Source: Candidatus Thioglobus sp.
Lineage (GTDB): Bacteria > Pseudomonadota > Gammaproteobacteria > Arenicellales > UBA868
Direction of reading: 5' to 3'
DNA length: 64,000 nucleotides
Assembly (NCBI GenBank): GCA_004212795.1
Contig: SHBR01000002.1
Span: forward strand, 23,958-87,957
This document shows positions 25,887-35,300 of the stretch, in pieces. The notes beneath the pieces were generated by a model, which was not told where the DNA came from, searched no databases, and worked only from the letters and a program-made list of their open reading frames with translations. Made by a program: the position numbers and the translations under genes. The number at the start of each line of letters is the position of its first letter. Position 1 is the first letter of the stretch.

Positions 25887-26675
25887 TCATGAAATACTGT
25901 CTTCAAAACTGTTGCGTCCACAAACGTCAACACCGCGCATCAAATAAAGAGGTGGCCTGTGGATTTTCTTTAGCTCCGTCGCATCAATGCCAGGATACGG
26001 ATCCGAAGAATTTCGCTCCTCCTCAATCTCTCGGTCATAAAAGGAGGTGGTGGGCATGAATCTCAACGTCATCCCGCGACGCGGTTGGTCTGATCTGTTT
26101 GGCTCTGATCCATGAACGAGATAAACGTCGTGCAACGACATTTGTCCTGCTTCCATCACCATATCCACCGCATCCGATTCTTCAAACTCTTTAGGCGCGA
26201 GTTCCTCGTTTAATGCGAGACCGGGCATATTGTTGACTTCGTGTTGTCTCAAACTTTTCTCCCGATGGGATCCCGGGATCACACGGAGACATCCATTACG
26301 AGGCGTCGCGTCATCGATAGCCATCCAGACAGTACAAGTCGCTAAAGGTCGCATCGCCCAATATTTACCATCCTGGTGCCAGGGGGTTCGACTTCCCACT
26401 TTTGCTGGCTTTGCAAAAAAACTTGAATTCCAAAGCGCAAAATTCTCTCCGAGAATCTGCCCAACCATATCCAGAATGATCTCGTCTTGAGCGACTTCCA
26501 GGAAACCCGGCTCTAAAGGCAGCAACGCCGGACAGTAATCCGAAAACGCAGGATAGCGCTCGATAAATTGACTGTGCATGGCTCGAATCTTGGCTAAAGT
26601 CGTATTGCTCAACCGATAATCGGGAATAACAAAACCTTCTTCATGATACCGGGCTAATTCTTCATTGGTTAACAT
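25887..26675 (-). CDS. Phytanoyl-CoA dioxygenase (PhyH) family protein, 2
   Basis: Fe(II)/2-oxoglutarate oxygenase fold, 262 residues. The HxD pair is in PWHQDGKYWAM, the distal His in LVHGSEPNRS and the probable 2-oxoglutarate Arg in MTLRFMPT. CLRVIPGSHRE is the PhyH signature. It is clearly different in sequence from the PhyH protein 28 bases downstream, so this is not a recent tandem duplication. The two may act on successive or different substrates in the ectoine-linked run. Confidence 0.83.
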   Translation of the reverse strand: MLTNEELARYHEEGFVIPDYRLSNTTLAKIRAMHSQFIERYPAFSDYCPALLPLEPGFLEVAQDEIILDMVGQILGENFALWNSSFFAKPAKVGSRTPWHQDGKYWAMRPLATCTVWMAIDDATPRNGCLRVIPGSHREKSLRQHEVNNMPGLALNEELAPKEFEESDAVDMVMEAGQMSLHDVYLVHGSEPNRSDQPRRGMTLRFMPTTSFYDREIEEERNSSDPYPGIDATELKKIHRPPLYLMRGVDVCGRNSFEDSIS

Positions 26676-26707
26676 TACGATCTACCCTCAAAGTCAAATT
26701 AAATACG

Positions 26708-27505
26708 CTACGACAACTTCATTTTTAGCAACGTGCCGTAGCCATTGATCGGAGCCTCATAGCCAGCCGTCCGAACAGACTCCCAGAAAAGTGCCTGATT
26801 GGCCGAGACCACCGGCTTATTTAACTCACGCTCAATCTCATCGATCACATCCACCGCGCGTATCGCGGTACAGGAGATAAAAAGCGCTTCGGCATCATCC
26901 CGATCGGCCTCTTTTGCAGCACGGATAATCGCTTCGACGGGTATACGAGCCATATCATTGTCATCCGCAAAATGAAAACTTGTCGTTGCAGTGACACGAG
27001 GTCCACGCGCCTCGATATAGCGCACCAGGGATTCGTTAACATCCGGCGTATAAGGCGTTAACACGGCAATTTGCTTCGCATCGAACTGCTGTAAGGCTCT
27101 CAATCCTGCCGTAATGGGTGTAACGACCGGGATATTTGGCCGAACCGTTCGAATATTGTCAGCGACTGTGTCATATCCCATTGCGGCGGTTCCGGAAGTG
27201 CAGCAATAAACCATGGCATCCAATCGTCCATCAGGGATAATCAATGACGCCGCATCTGCCAATCGAGGACCCATTGTTCTCAGATTCTCGACAGTGCATG
27301 GATTAACATTAAGAATTCTTGACACATAAATCGCGACGTCATCACTGGGACGCATATTCATAAAATCGCGCTCAACGACGTAGTCACTTGCCAGCGCTAT
27401 TAATCCGATCCGGTATCGACCCGGTCCATTATCAAGAATCGTCGGTGCCGTTAGTGGATTAGAGACAAAATCTGTTTCGATAGATGATGATAAAGCTGAA
27501 CTCAT
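26708..27505 (-). CDS. eutA: Asp/Glu racemase-superfamily protein, EutA-like
   Basis: 265-residue member of the maleate isomerase/arylmalonate decarboxylase group. Two cysteine sites typical of this fold are present: VYCCTSGTAAMGYD (about 109) and ALFISCTAIRAVD (about 199). The C-terminal part is KPVVSANQALFWESVR. EutA, found with EutBCDE in ectoine utilisation clusters of rhizobia, belongs here. Neighbouring doeA (eutD) and doeB (eutE) support the name, but EutB and EutC are missing from this window. Its exact reaction in ectoine use is not well established. Confidence 0.7.
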   Translation of the reverse strand: MSSALSSSIETDFVSNPLTAPTILDNGPGRYRIGLIALASDYVVERDFMNMRPSDDVAIYVSRILNVNPCTVENLRTMGPRLADAASLIIPDGRLDAMVYCCTSGTAAMGYDTVADNIRTVRPNIPVVTPITAGLRALQQFDAKQIAVLTPYTPDVNESLVRYIEARGPRVTATTSFHFADDNDMARIPVEAIIRAAKEADRDDAEALFISCTAIRAVDVIDEIERELNKPVVSANQALFWESVRTAGYEAPINGYGTLLKMKLS

Positions 27506-27523
27506 AATGTATTCCTGTCGATG

Positions 27524-28732
27524 TTATCCGAGCACTTTGGATAAGTCCTCACACAAATCCTCTGGATCCTCCAGCCCCACTGAAAGGCGGTATACGCCAT
27601 CTCCAGCGAAGTCACGATAGGCACTTAACTGCTCGCCCGAAAGCGAATACGTGGATGCCATTAATTCGTCCGTATCCATCCAGCAAATCAAGCTTCGATG
27701 ATGTCCAAGCGACACGGCATAGTGAATCACCTCAAGCGTTGACATCATTTTTTGTGCGCAATTCGCGCCGTTTTCAATTTGAAAAGAAAGCATGCCCGAG
27801 AAGTTATCCATCTGTTTTCGAGCCAAATCATGATGCGGATGGCTGGCGAGCCCGGGGTACAGCACTTTGGTCACTCTCGGGTGGGCCTCCAGAAATTGGG
27901 CTACTGCCAGAGCGTTCGACTCGTGAGCTTTCATTCGTAACGGCAATGTTGCGACACCCCGGTTAATCAACCACGCATTGAAGGGGCTGATGACACCGCC
28001 CACATGAATCTGTCCATCGGTCTCAATTGATCGCATATTTTCCTCTGAGCCAAGAACCGCGCCCCCCATTGCATCACCATGGCCACAGCAATACTTGGTC
28101 AATGAGTGAACAACATAATCTGCGCCTAGGGTAATGGGTCGCGTCGCAATCGGTGTTGCAAAAGTGGAGTCAATCGCCAGTCGAGCATTCTGGCGGTGAG
28201 TGATCTCAGCGACCGCTGCAATGTCTGTAATCCGAGTCGTTGGGTTAGCTGGAGTTTCTCCCCAAACCAGAACGGTCTCAGGCGTCACCGCACGCTCAAC
28301 GGCATCAAGGTCGGAAAAATTAGCCGTCACCACCTCGACCCCCATGCGAGAAAGATTATTTCGCGCAAGTTCTGCTGTACCCGGGTAATTCGTGTCACTC
28401 ATTACCAATCGATCTCCAGACTTCAAAACGCTAAAAAGCACTGCAGACGTTGCCGCCATCCCCGAAGCAAAACATCTACAAGCTTCAGTCTGCTCAAGTA
28501 CTGCCATTTTATCCTCCAGCTGCTGGACCGTAGGGTTACGCCAACGACTGTAAATAAACGGCGCCTCTTCAGGGATGTCGTAGGCGGAAAACCCAACAGG
28601 CTCATCGAGCACGAATGTACTGGACATCACAATGTTTGGGGCAGAGGCACGGGTAACAGGATCCGGCGCTTCGCCGGCGTGAATCGCCAAGGTTTGCGTT
28701 TTTCTATTCTTTTGATCAGGTGTCTTAGTCAT
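27524..28732 (-). CDS. Trans-sulfuration-family PLP enzyme (cystathionine gamma-synthase/lyase-like)
   Basis: Fold-type I PLP enzyme of 402 residues performing beta/gamma elimination or replacement on amino acids. Signatures are FIYSRWRNPTVQQLE (the phosphate-contact Tyr/Arg region), ETPANPTTRI and the PLP-lysine segment VVHSLTKYCCGHGDAMGG. It heads the leftward ectoine-linked run, 18 bases before the eutA-like gene. No methionine-biosynthesis gene is adjacent, so gamma-elimination or replacement on a diaminobutyrate-type intermediate is possible but unproven. Confidence 0.85.
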   Translation of the reverse strand: MTKTPDQKNRKTQTLAIHAGEAPDPVTRASAPNIVMSSTFVLDEPVGFSAYDIPEEAPFIYSRWRNPTVQQLEDKMAVLEQTEACRCFASGMAATSAVLFSVLKSGDRLVMSDTNYPGTAELARNNLSRMGVEVVTANFSDLDAVERAVTPETVLVWGETPANPTTRITDIAAVAEITHRQNARLAIDSTFATPIATRPITLGADYVVHSLTKYCCGHGDAMGGAVLGSEENMRSIETDGQIHVGGVISPFNAWLINRGVATLPLRMKAHESNALAVAQFLEAHPRVTKVLYPGLASHPHHDLARKQMDNFSGMLSFQIENGANCAQKMMSTLEVIHYAVSLGHHRSLICWMDTDELMASTYSLSGEQLSAYRDFAGDGVYRLSVGLEDPEDLCEDLSKVLG

Positions 28733-28896
28733 GGTAATCCCGTTGAGTAAACGTCAATGCTCGCTGTTTTTAGTTTTATACGAGTACAATTTTTCTTCTA
28801 TCCAGAACACAAAAAAATTGCGCGGTCCGCGCCTTTGCGAAGCAGAATAGAGGAATAATCTAAACCATATCGTTTTCAAAGCGTCAGAATTTTCCT

Positions 28897-29895
28897 ATGA
28901 GCGACTACCTCAGCATCCATCTTGCAGTTCGCCCTCAAGCCGGCCCTATTACCCAAGGACTTTTTGAGCTTAAACGCCAACCGATACCCGAGATTAGAGG
29001 CGGCGAAGTCCTAATCAAACAAACGCATATGTCTCTTGATCCTGCCATGATCGGCTGGATGAGCGCTGATCGTGAAAGCTATATTCCGCGGGTTGAGCTG
29101 GGAGACGTGATGCGATCGGCCGGCATTGGAGTCATCGTCGATAGCAATCATCCAGACTTCTCGCCCGGAGACACAGTGCAAGGCATGCTGGGCTGGACTG
29201 AGTACAACGTAAGCAGGGGTAAAGGTCTAAATAAGGTCCCTTCAGGAAGCGATCCTGAGATGGTACTTGCTGTTTTCGCGCTACCGGGCTTGACTGCGAC
29301 ACAAGGGCTTTTTGGCTTTGCTGACCCAAAAGTGGGAGAAACCATTGTCGTCACAGGCGCTGCGGGCTCGGTAGGATCGCTGGTGGGTCAGTTGGCCAAA
29401 GCGGATGGTCTAAAAGTTATTGGCGTCGCCGGTGACGATGAAAAATGTCAGTGGATCACAGACGCTCTCGGATTTGATGGCGCAATCAACTATAAAACTG
29501 ATGACGTCACGTCGACGCTTAAGGATCTAACGCCCGAAGGTGTAGACATCTTTTTCGAAAATACTGGGGGGCCAATTCAGCAGCAGGTCTTCAACCGGAT
29601 GAATGTACATGGCCGGATTATTGTCTGCGGCATGATTTCCGATTACCTCAGCGCACAGCCGTCGCCCGGACCCAACTGGATACCCCTGATCAAAAAAAGA
29701 GTGACAATTCGCGGATTTGCCATGACTGATCATCTTGGCGATGTATCCAAGTTGCGCGCCAAATTAGCGCCTTATGTCAACGACGGAAAAATTAAGTTCC
29801 GCACTCATATATTGGAAGGGTTGGAATCAGCCCCTGAGGGGCTTAATTTATTTTTTAACGGTAGCAACCGGGGCAAACTCATTGTTCGGCTTTGA
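28897..29895 (+). CDS. MDR-family NADP-dependent oxidoreductase (CurA/LTB4-dehydrogenase-like)
   Basis: Zinc-free medium-chain reductase of 332 residues that usually reduces alpha,beta-unsaturated ketones or aldehydes. Features are MSLDPAMIGWM in the N-terminal catalytic domain, the Rossmann motif GAAGSVGSLVGQLAK, FDGAINYK and the FFENTGGPIQQQVFNRM segment. It is divergent from the ectoine run and convergent with an enolase-superfamily gene. Its substrate is unknown, and its expression is likely independent. Confidence 0.88.
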   Translation: MSDYLSIHLAVRPQAGPITQGLFELKRQPIPEIRGGEVLIKQTHMSLDPAMIGWMSADRESYIPRVELGDVMRSAGIGVIVDSNHPDFSPGDTVQGMLGWTEYNVSRGKGLNKVPSGSDPEMVLAVFALPGLTATQGLFGFADPKVGETIVVTGAAGSVGSLVGQLAKADGLKVIGVAGDDEKCQWITDALGFDGAINYKTDDVTSTLKDLTPEGVDIFFENTGGPIQQQVFNRMNVHGRIIVCGMISDYLSAQPSPGPNWIPLIKKRVTIRGFAMTDHLGDVSKLRAKLAPYVNDGKIKFRTHILEGLESAPEGLNLFFNGSNRGKLIVRL

Positions 29896-30033
29896 TTTGA
29901 AAACCGTCCCGGAATATAGAAACAAATCCTGAACCCTAGATGCCTGATTTATTGAGGTCGGGACACCAAAACGCGATTTGACCGTTACGGGAGGCTGTAT
30001 CTATTCCGTTTTTTTAAACAAGAGCGGTAAAAC

Positions 30034-31152
30034 CTATCGGATTTCACAAACCAAAGGTCCGAGGACGTCCATCAAAGGCTCGACTCCCAATCCCGGCGCT
30101 GATGGTGCAGCCATGTAACCACGCCCCATCTCGGGACCCCCCTCAGCAATCGCTCGACTCGCGTATTCGTGGAACGCGGACGACTGAAAATGAAAGGCCG
30201 GCGGGGTCGACTGGGCGAGATGAGCAATTGCTGATGTGGCGATCTCCCCGCCCCAACTGTCTTCAATCGTCATCACAATACCAAGATGAACACATAAATC
30301 TCGAACCTGACGCGCGCGGGTAAGACCGCCCATCCGATTGATCTTGAGATTAATCAGATCCATCGCGTTATCCTGAAATCCGCGCAACAAAACCGCCAAT
30401 CCATCCATGCATTCATCCAGAATGAAGGGCAGATCGGTATGTTGGCGCACCGCAAAGCATTCCTCATAACTTAGACAAGGCTGCTCTATAAAGCATGACA
30501 GCTGTTGCTCCTGAAACATTTGCTGAACTGCACCCACAACACGCAAAGCCTCATGCTGCTTCCACCCAGTGTTTGCATCTGCATCCACAACATCACCTGG
30601 CTGCATGACATCAAGAATTTGCCGAAAGCGCTCGATATCCGTATCCGGATTTTCTCCAACCTTTATCTGAAAATGATCAAAACCTTGTTCTCGATACTCT
30701 ACAAACCGGTCAGCCATCAGTTTAGGGTCCGCGCGAGGAACAACTTTAAAAAGGGTGACCTGCTCCTGTAGTTTGCCGCCCAGTAACTGATAAGCCGGCA
30801 GGCCCGTGGCTTTACCTAGAATATCCCAGCAGGCCATATCGATAGCCGACTTGACATACGGATGCCCCTTTAACAACTCATCCATCTTCAGGTTAATGCT
30901 GTCGAGATGGGTGGGATCCTCGCCAATCAGGCCAGGTGCCAGTATGGAGACCCCCGTTCGCACCCCCTCAGCATACGCCGCCAAATACGAAGGGCCCAGT
31001 GGACAACTTTCTCCGACACCGGTTATTCCTTCATCGGTGTCCACCAAAACCACAGTGCTATCGAATGATGAAAATGATTGGGTCGACCAACTATACGATC
31101 CTTCTTTCATCGGCAAATCGACCTGGAAAACCCGGATTCTAGAAATTTTCAT
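30034..31152 (-). CDS. Enolase-superfamily enzyme, cis-3-hydroxyproline dehydratase/proline-betaine epimerase-like
   Basis: Mandelate racemase/muconate lactonising enzyme subgroup, 372 residues. GWGESCPLG-type cap motif (GVGESCPLGPSY), catalytic Lys in FQIKVGENPD, metal ligands in DADANTGW, CFIEQPC and FILDECMDG, and the second Lys in LKINRMGGLTRARQ. This combination resembles cis-3-hydroxy-L-proline dehydratase and 4-hydroxyproline-betaine epimerase (HpbD). It is in a leftward pair, 41 bases after another enolase-superfamily gene, next to a divergent oligopeptide/opine-type ABC importer. Substrate assignment is by family resemblance. Confidence 0.75.
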   Translation of the reverse strand: MKISRIRVFQVDLPMKEGSYSWSTQSFSSFDSTVVLVDTDEGITGVGESCPLGPSYLAAYAEGVRTGVSILAPGLIGEDPTHLDSINLKMDELLKGHPYVKSAIDMACWDILGKATGLPAYQLLGGKLQEQVTLFKVVPRADPKLMADRFVEYREQGFDHFQIKVGENPDTDIERFRQILDVMQPGDVVDADANTGWKQHEALRVVGAVQQMFQEQQLSCFIEQPCLSYEECFAVRQHTDLPFILDECMDGLAVLLRGFQDNAMDLINLKINRMGGLTRARQVRDLCVHLGIVMTIEDSWGGEIATSAIAHLAQSTPPAFHFQSSAFHEYASRAIAEGGPEMGRGYMAAPSAPGLGVEPLMDVLGPLVCEIR

Positions 31153-31193
31153 AAGAGTAATCGCCCGCGCGGCCTAGAAGATAAATGAGTGCA

Positions 31194-32342
31194 TCAAGAT
31201 GGATTATTGACTGCTACAGAATGCTCAACATGCCGCGCTTTCGCTTGGGCGAGAGCGTCAAGGTCCAGCTCAAACCCCAAACCAGGGGCGTCAATCGGTC
31301 CGAGTTTTGCCTCTGAGAGCGTGAGGCTTGGGCTGGCAATCACATCAGCAGTCAACAGGTGATTCATATACTGGTTTGCATCGTCAAGATTTGATATCGC
31401 CAAACCGGCGTGATGGGCAGCGCAGGTCGTGATTCCCGTTTCGTACAAACCGTGCAGACAGATATTCAGTCCGCCCTTTTTTGCCGCGTCTGCAGCTTTC
31501 ATGAGAGGCCCGATACCACCCGTCTCATGAAGACCAAGCGTGATGAGATCAGCAGCTTGCATCTGCGTGATCTGAAAAACATCATCTGCATTAAAAACGC
31601 TTTGATCCGCTGCGATCGGGATCGGGCTTGAATCCTTTATCTGCTTCAGAGCGCTTAGACTTCTGTGATCACAGGGTTGCTCAATCATTTCAGGATTAAA
31701 CATTTTTAACCGATCAATCATGCGTCTTGCTGAAAGCACATCCCACGCCTCGTTCGGATCAAGCCGCAACCGAATATCCGGCCCCACCGCCTCACGCACC
31801 TGCCTGACAATCTCAAAATCAAGATCATCGCCACGACCGACCTTGCAGTAAATAGTGCGATGACCGCGTTGCACAAATGCGGTTGCATCCTTTGCGAGCG
31901 CCTCGGGTTCAGATCCCTGAATAAAACCAAAGTACTCCACATACTCTCGCTGTGCACCACCGAGCAATTCGTAAACAGGACGATTCAGTACCTTTCCCTG
32001 TAGATCCCAGAGCGCCATCTCGAGCCCTGCCAATACCTGGCCGCCAAACCGGGGCGCACTACAATTGCCCCGAAACTGAAAAAGAGATTGATAACAGGTC
32101 GCCATCAAACGCTCGCGATCAAAAATCGACTCGCCCGTGATGTGCTTCGCAGCCTCTTTGACAAATGCCTGAACACCCGTCGCAGTGGGTGTGGCGAGGC
32201 ACTCTCCGAAACCGACAAATTCGCTTTCTGTGCGAATCTCAATCAATAGCACTTCTGCACCCAGGGTCACTCCCTGAGACCAGTAATACGGCTGGGAATA
32301 CGGCACTAACAACGGCGTAATCAGTATTTCCCTAATTTTCAT
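31194..32342 (-). CDS. Enolase-superfamily (mandelate racemase/MLE) enzyme
   Basis: Second MR/MLE protein, 382 residues. Metal ligands lie in LRLDPNEAW, MIEQPC and PIAADQSVF. The first catalytic-site region reads IYCKVGRGDD, and the C-terminal barrel strand reads CLHGLYETGITTCAA. It is well diverged from the downstream paralogue. It could be a dehydratase for an acid sugar or an epimerase/racemase for an amino-acid-type compound. It leads the leftward pair and is divergent from the ABC importer operon across a 197-base promoter region. Confidence 0.8.
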   Translation of the reverse strand: MKIREILITPLLVPYSQPYYWSQGVTLGAEVLLIEIRTESEFVGFGECLATPTATGVQAFVKEAAKHITGESIFDRERLMATCYQSLFQFRGNCSAPRFGGQVLAGLEMALWDLQGKVLNRPVYELLGGAQREYVEYFGFIQGSEPEALAKDATAFVQRGHRTIYCKVGRGDDLDFEIVRQVREAVGPDIRLRLDPNEAWDVLSARRMIDRLKMFNPEMIEQPCDHRSLSALKQIKDSSPIPIAADQSVFNADDVFQITQMQAADLITLGLHETGGIGPLMKAADAAKKGGLNICLHGLYETGITTCAAHHAGLAISNLDDANQYMNHLLTADVIASPSLTLSEAKLGPIDAPGLGFELDLDALAQAKARHVEHSVAVNNPS

Positions 32343-32539
32343 TGAGATAGCTCAAAAGCATGCGCGGCGACTAATAAATAAAAAGTGGCGTCCTGACGTA
32401 AGTATAAGGTCTTTCAAGCACGGTGAAATCTTGAATTTTAATTTCAATGCGGTAGCATGGTCGCATCACTCGGGCCTCTCAGAGGCCATATCAATTTAAT
32501 AAGAGTGGTTAGATTAATCAACATTTCGGAGGAGCAAGG

Positions 32540-34156
32540 ATGAAAAAATCGAAGATCGAACAGATCATTCACCAGGATATTATCCTGAAGCAAGCACTAA
32601 GCGACCCTCGCGTCACGCGCAGAGATTTTCTGGCCTTTACGGGAGCGATGGGCATGACCGCCACAATGGGCGGAGCGCTTTGGTCGAACAGGGCATTAGC
32701 CGCTACGCCTAAAAGAGGCGGACATATGGTGTCCGGCCTAAACGATGCCAACACCGGCGACTCCCTCGACTGCGGACTGTTTAACGCAACCTACATGATC
32801 TGTATCAGTCGCGCATTCCGTGACAGCTTGGTAAACGTCGGCCAGGACAACAGTATGGAACCGGCACTTGCTGAAAGCTGGGAAGCGAGCCCCGATGCAA
32901 AAGTCTGGCGCTTCAATATTCGCCAAGGCGTCGAGTTTCACAACGGCAAGTCCCTGACAACCGATGATGTCGTCGCTTCGATCAACAAACACCGGGGCGA
33001 AGATTCAACTTCTTACGCCAAAGGCGTGTTCTCAGGGATCAGCGATGTTCGGGTGGATGGAAATACCGTTGTTGTTGAATTGGCTGATGGCAACGCAGAC
33101 GCTCCTGCTTTATTTACGGATTATCACTTCAACATTATGCCGTCTAAAGACGGTGTCGCAGAATCTCTCTCAAGCGCGGGCACAGGACCCTACCTACTTA
33201 AAGAATACAATCCCGGGGTCAAGACCGTACTAGAGCGCAACCCAAACACCTGGCATCCTGATGGCGGCGCACTGGCGGACTCCCATGAGGTTCTCGCGAT
33301 TCTGGATGATACGGCTCGGCAGAGTGCGCTCATCAGTGGATCCGTCGATGTGATTAACCGACCCGCCCTAAAAGGTATTGCACGACTTAAAAATGTGAAG
33401 GGCGTCAATATCGTCGATGTGGCCAGTAACCTAGCATTTACCCATCCCATGCGCATGGATGTAACGCCATTCGACAACATGGATTTCCGAACAGCCTTGA
33501 AACTCTCAACACCGCGACAGGAATTCATCGACAAAGTCTTGTTTGGATACGGTGCGATCGGTAACGATCAACCGCTCGGCCCTGGGTTCGGCAGCTACGA
33601 TGCGGACCTCAACGTTGAATATGATCTCGACAAGGCCAAGCATCATCTCAAGAAGTCCGGACATGAAGGCGTCACAATTGACCTCAGCGCATCCAATACT
33701 TCTTATGGTGGCGCGATGGATGCCGCGCAGTTGTTCCAGCAGCACTGGGCGAAGATAGGTGTCAACACTAACATTATTCAGGAACCACAAGATGGCTACT
33801 GGAATAACGTATGGAATGTAAAGCCATTTTGCACATGTTATTGGGGTGCCCGTCCGGTTGAGGACATGATTCTTTCAATTGCTTACCTGTCCTCATCTCC
33901 GTGGAATGACACGGTCATCAAGAACGACCGGGTGGACGAGCTTGTTGTCGCAGCCCGAGGAGAACTTGATGCCGCAAAACGAAAAGCAATGTATCAAGAA
34001 GTCCAGCACATCATTTCCAAAGAAGGTGGAACTATTATTCCTGCTTTTGGTACGGACGTTGCCGCGACTCGCGACACCGTGGGCGTCGGCGATCAGATCG
34101 GCGGCGGTTGGGAAATGGACGGAGGTCATTACCTCAAGCGTTGGTGGAAAGCATAG
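32540..34156 (+). CDS. ABC importer substrate-binding protein, family 5 (peptide/opine/betaine-type)
   Basis: Periplasmic solute receptor, 538 residues. A twin-arginine signal is visible: RRDFLAFTG at 27-35, then a hydrophobic stretch ending in ALA near 52-54. The mature part has the SBP family 5 pattern: LAESWEASPDAKVWRF, VEFHNGKSLTTDDVVAS and GTGPYLLKEYNPG. A GGAGG ribosome site precedes the ATG. It starts a four-gene importer operon and is followed by a strong hairpin that probably lowers expression of the downstream membrane genes. The ligand is unknown; adjacent enolases suggest a proline-derived or betaine compound. Confidence 0.92.
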   Translation: MKKSKIEQIIHQDIILKQALSDPRVTRRDFLAFTGAMGMTATMGGALWSNRALAATPKRGGHMVSGLNDANTGDSLDCGLFNATYMICISRAFRDSLVNVGQDNSMEPALAESWEASPDAKVWRFNIRQGVEFHNGKSLTTDDVVASINKHRGEDSTSYAKGVFSGISDVRVDGNTVVVELADGNADAPALFTDYHFNIMPSKDGVAESLSSAGTGPYLLKEYNPGVKTVLERNPNTWHPDGGALADSHEVLAILDDTARQSALISGSVDVINRPALKGIARLKNVKGVNIVDVASNLAFTHPMRMDVTPFDNMDFRTALKLSTPRQEFIDKVLFGYGAIGNDQPLGPGFGSYDADLNVEYDLDKAKHHLKKSGHEGVTIDLSASNTSYGGAMDAAQLFQQHWAKIGVNTNIIQEPQDGYWNNVWNVKPFCTCYWGARPVEDMILSIAYLSSSPWNDTVIKNDRVDELVVAARGELDAAKRKAMYQEVQHIISKEGGTIIPAFGTDVAATRDTVGVGDQIGGGWEMDGGHYLKRWWKA

Positions 34157-34181
34157 TAATCTGAATCTAGGTTACTAACTG

Positions 34182-34213
34182 AATAAGCGGCCTTCGGGCC
34201 GCTTATTTTTTCA
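34182..34213 (+). terminator. Strong hairpin terminator/attenuator after the binding-protein gene
   Basis: AATAAGCGGCC and GGCCGCTTATT form an 11-bp perfect stem closed by a TTCG tetraloop and followed by a T run. It lies 26 bases after the binding-protein stop and before the permease genes. It should terminate most transcripts, or stabilise the binding-protein mRNA. Confidence 0.92.
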
Positions 34214-34343
34214 TTGAGCAGGGTATAACCAGTATCTTCAGTCCGAACAGGCGAAAACAGAAGATTGAAAACTCAATATACAAACTGAGTTGATCTGCGC
34301 TACAGTGTTGATCAACGAATGAAGATGTAAGCGTTAAAAGATA

Positions 34344-35300
34344 ATGAATAGAATTCTTCTCATGATTTTGCAGCGATTCGGTCTTGGGCTGCTGACGCTT
34401 TTTGTGGTTTCTATTATTATTTTTGTTGGCGTTGAGTTTCTGCCCGGCGATATTGCAGAAGCACTGTTAGGACAAGGCGCCAGTCCTGAGAACGTTGCTG
34501 CCTTGCGCCATGAACTGGGTCTCGATCGTCCAGCTCATATTCGCTATATCGACTGGTGGGCCGGCGTTTTACAGGGCGATCTGGGGACTTCGCTCGCAAA
34601 CCGGCGTGATATCGCGGAACTTATTACGTTCCGTTTGTCCAATACCCTTTTTCTGGCCCTAACCGCCGCCGCAATCTCCGTTCCGCTCGCAATTCTTTTT
34701 GGTATTTTAGCGGCTCTCTATCGAAACAGTGCCTACGACCGATCGGTCAATGTCATCACGTTAGGTGCCGTATCCGCGCCGGAATTCTTAACCGCCTATG
34801 TACTTATTCTTTACTTTTCCGTAAAACTGGGATGGTTTCCAAGCCTTTCAAATATTGATCAAGACACCTCGTTTATTGACAAGTTACATCAGGTGGCACT
34901 CCCTGCGATTACGCTGATGGGGGTAATTTTGGCCTACATGATGCGAATGGTTAGAGCTTCCATTATTAATCTGCTGGCGAGCGCCTATATCGAAATGGCG
35001 CACCTAAAAGGAATGCCTAAATTTCGGGTCATTGTTAAACATGCATTACCTAACGCATGGGCACCTATTGCCAACATCATTGCCATTAGTCTTGCCTACC
35101 TGGTTGTGGGCGTAGTGGTTGTGGAGGTCGTCTTTATCTATCCGGGCCTTGGTCAATTAATGGTCGATTCAGTTTCAAATCGTGATATCCCGGTAGTCCA
35201 GGCCTGCAGCATGATCTTTGCCGGCACCTATATCTTGCTTAATCTAACCGCTGATATTGTTTCGATCTGTACCAACCCCAGACTACTGCACCCCAAATGA
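34344..35300 (+). CDS. ABC importer permease, DppB type
   Basis: Inner-membrane permease with six predicted helices, 318 residues. The N-terminal helix is followed by GVEFLPGD and the DppB-typical LGLDRPAHIRYIDWW. The EAA loop is present as AYIEMAHLKGMPKFRVIVKHALPNA (about 212-236). It overlaps the next permease gene by four bases (ATGA), which implies coupled translation. It is part of the four-gene peptide/opine-type importer. Confidence 0.92.
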   Translation: MNRILLMILQRFGLGLLTLFVVSIIIFVGVEFLPGDIAEALLGQGASPENVAALRHELGLDRPAHIRYIDWWAGVLQGDLGTSLANRRDIAELITFRLSNTLFLALTAAAISVPLAILFGILAALYRNSAYDRSVNVITLGAVSAPEFLTAYVLILYFSVKLGWFPSLSNIDQDTSFIDKLHQVALPAITLMGVILAYMMRMVRASIINLLASAYIEMAHLKGMPKFRVIVKHALPNAWAPIANIIAISLAYLVVGVVVVEVVFIYPGLGQLMVDSVSNRDIPVVQACSMIFAGTYILLNLTADIVSICTNPRLLHPK

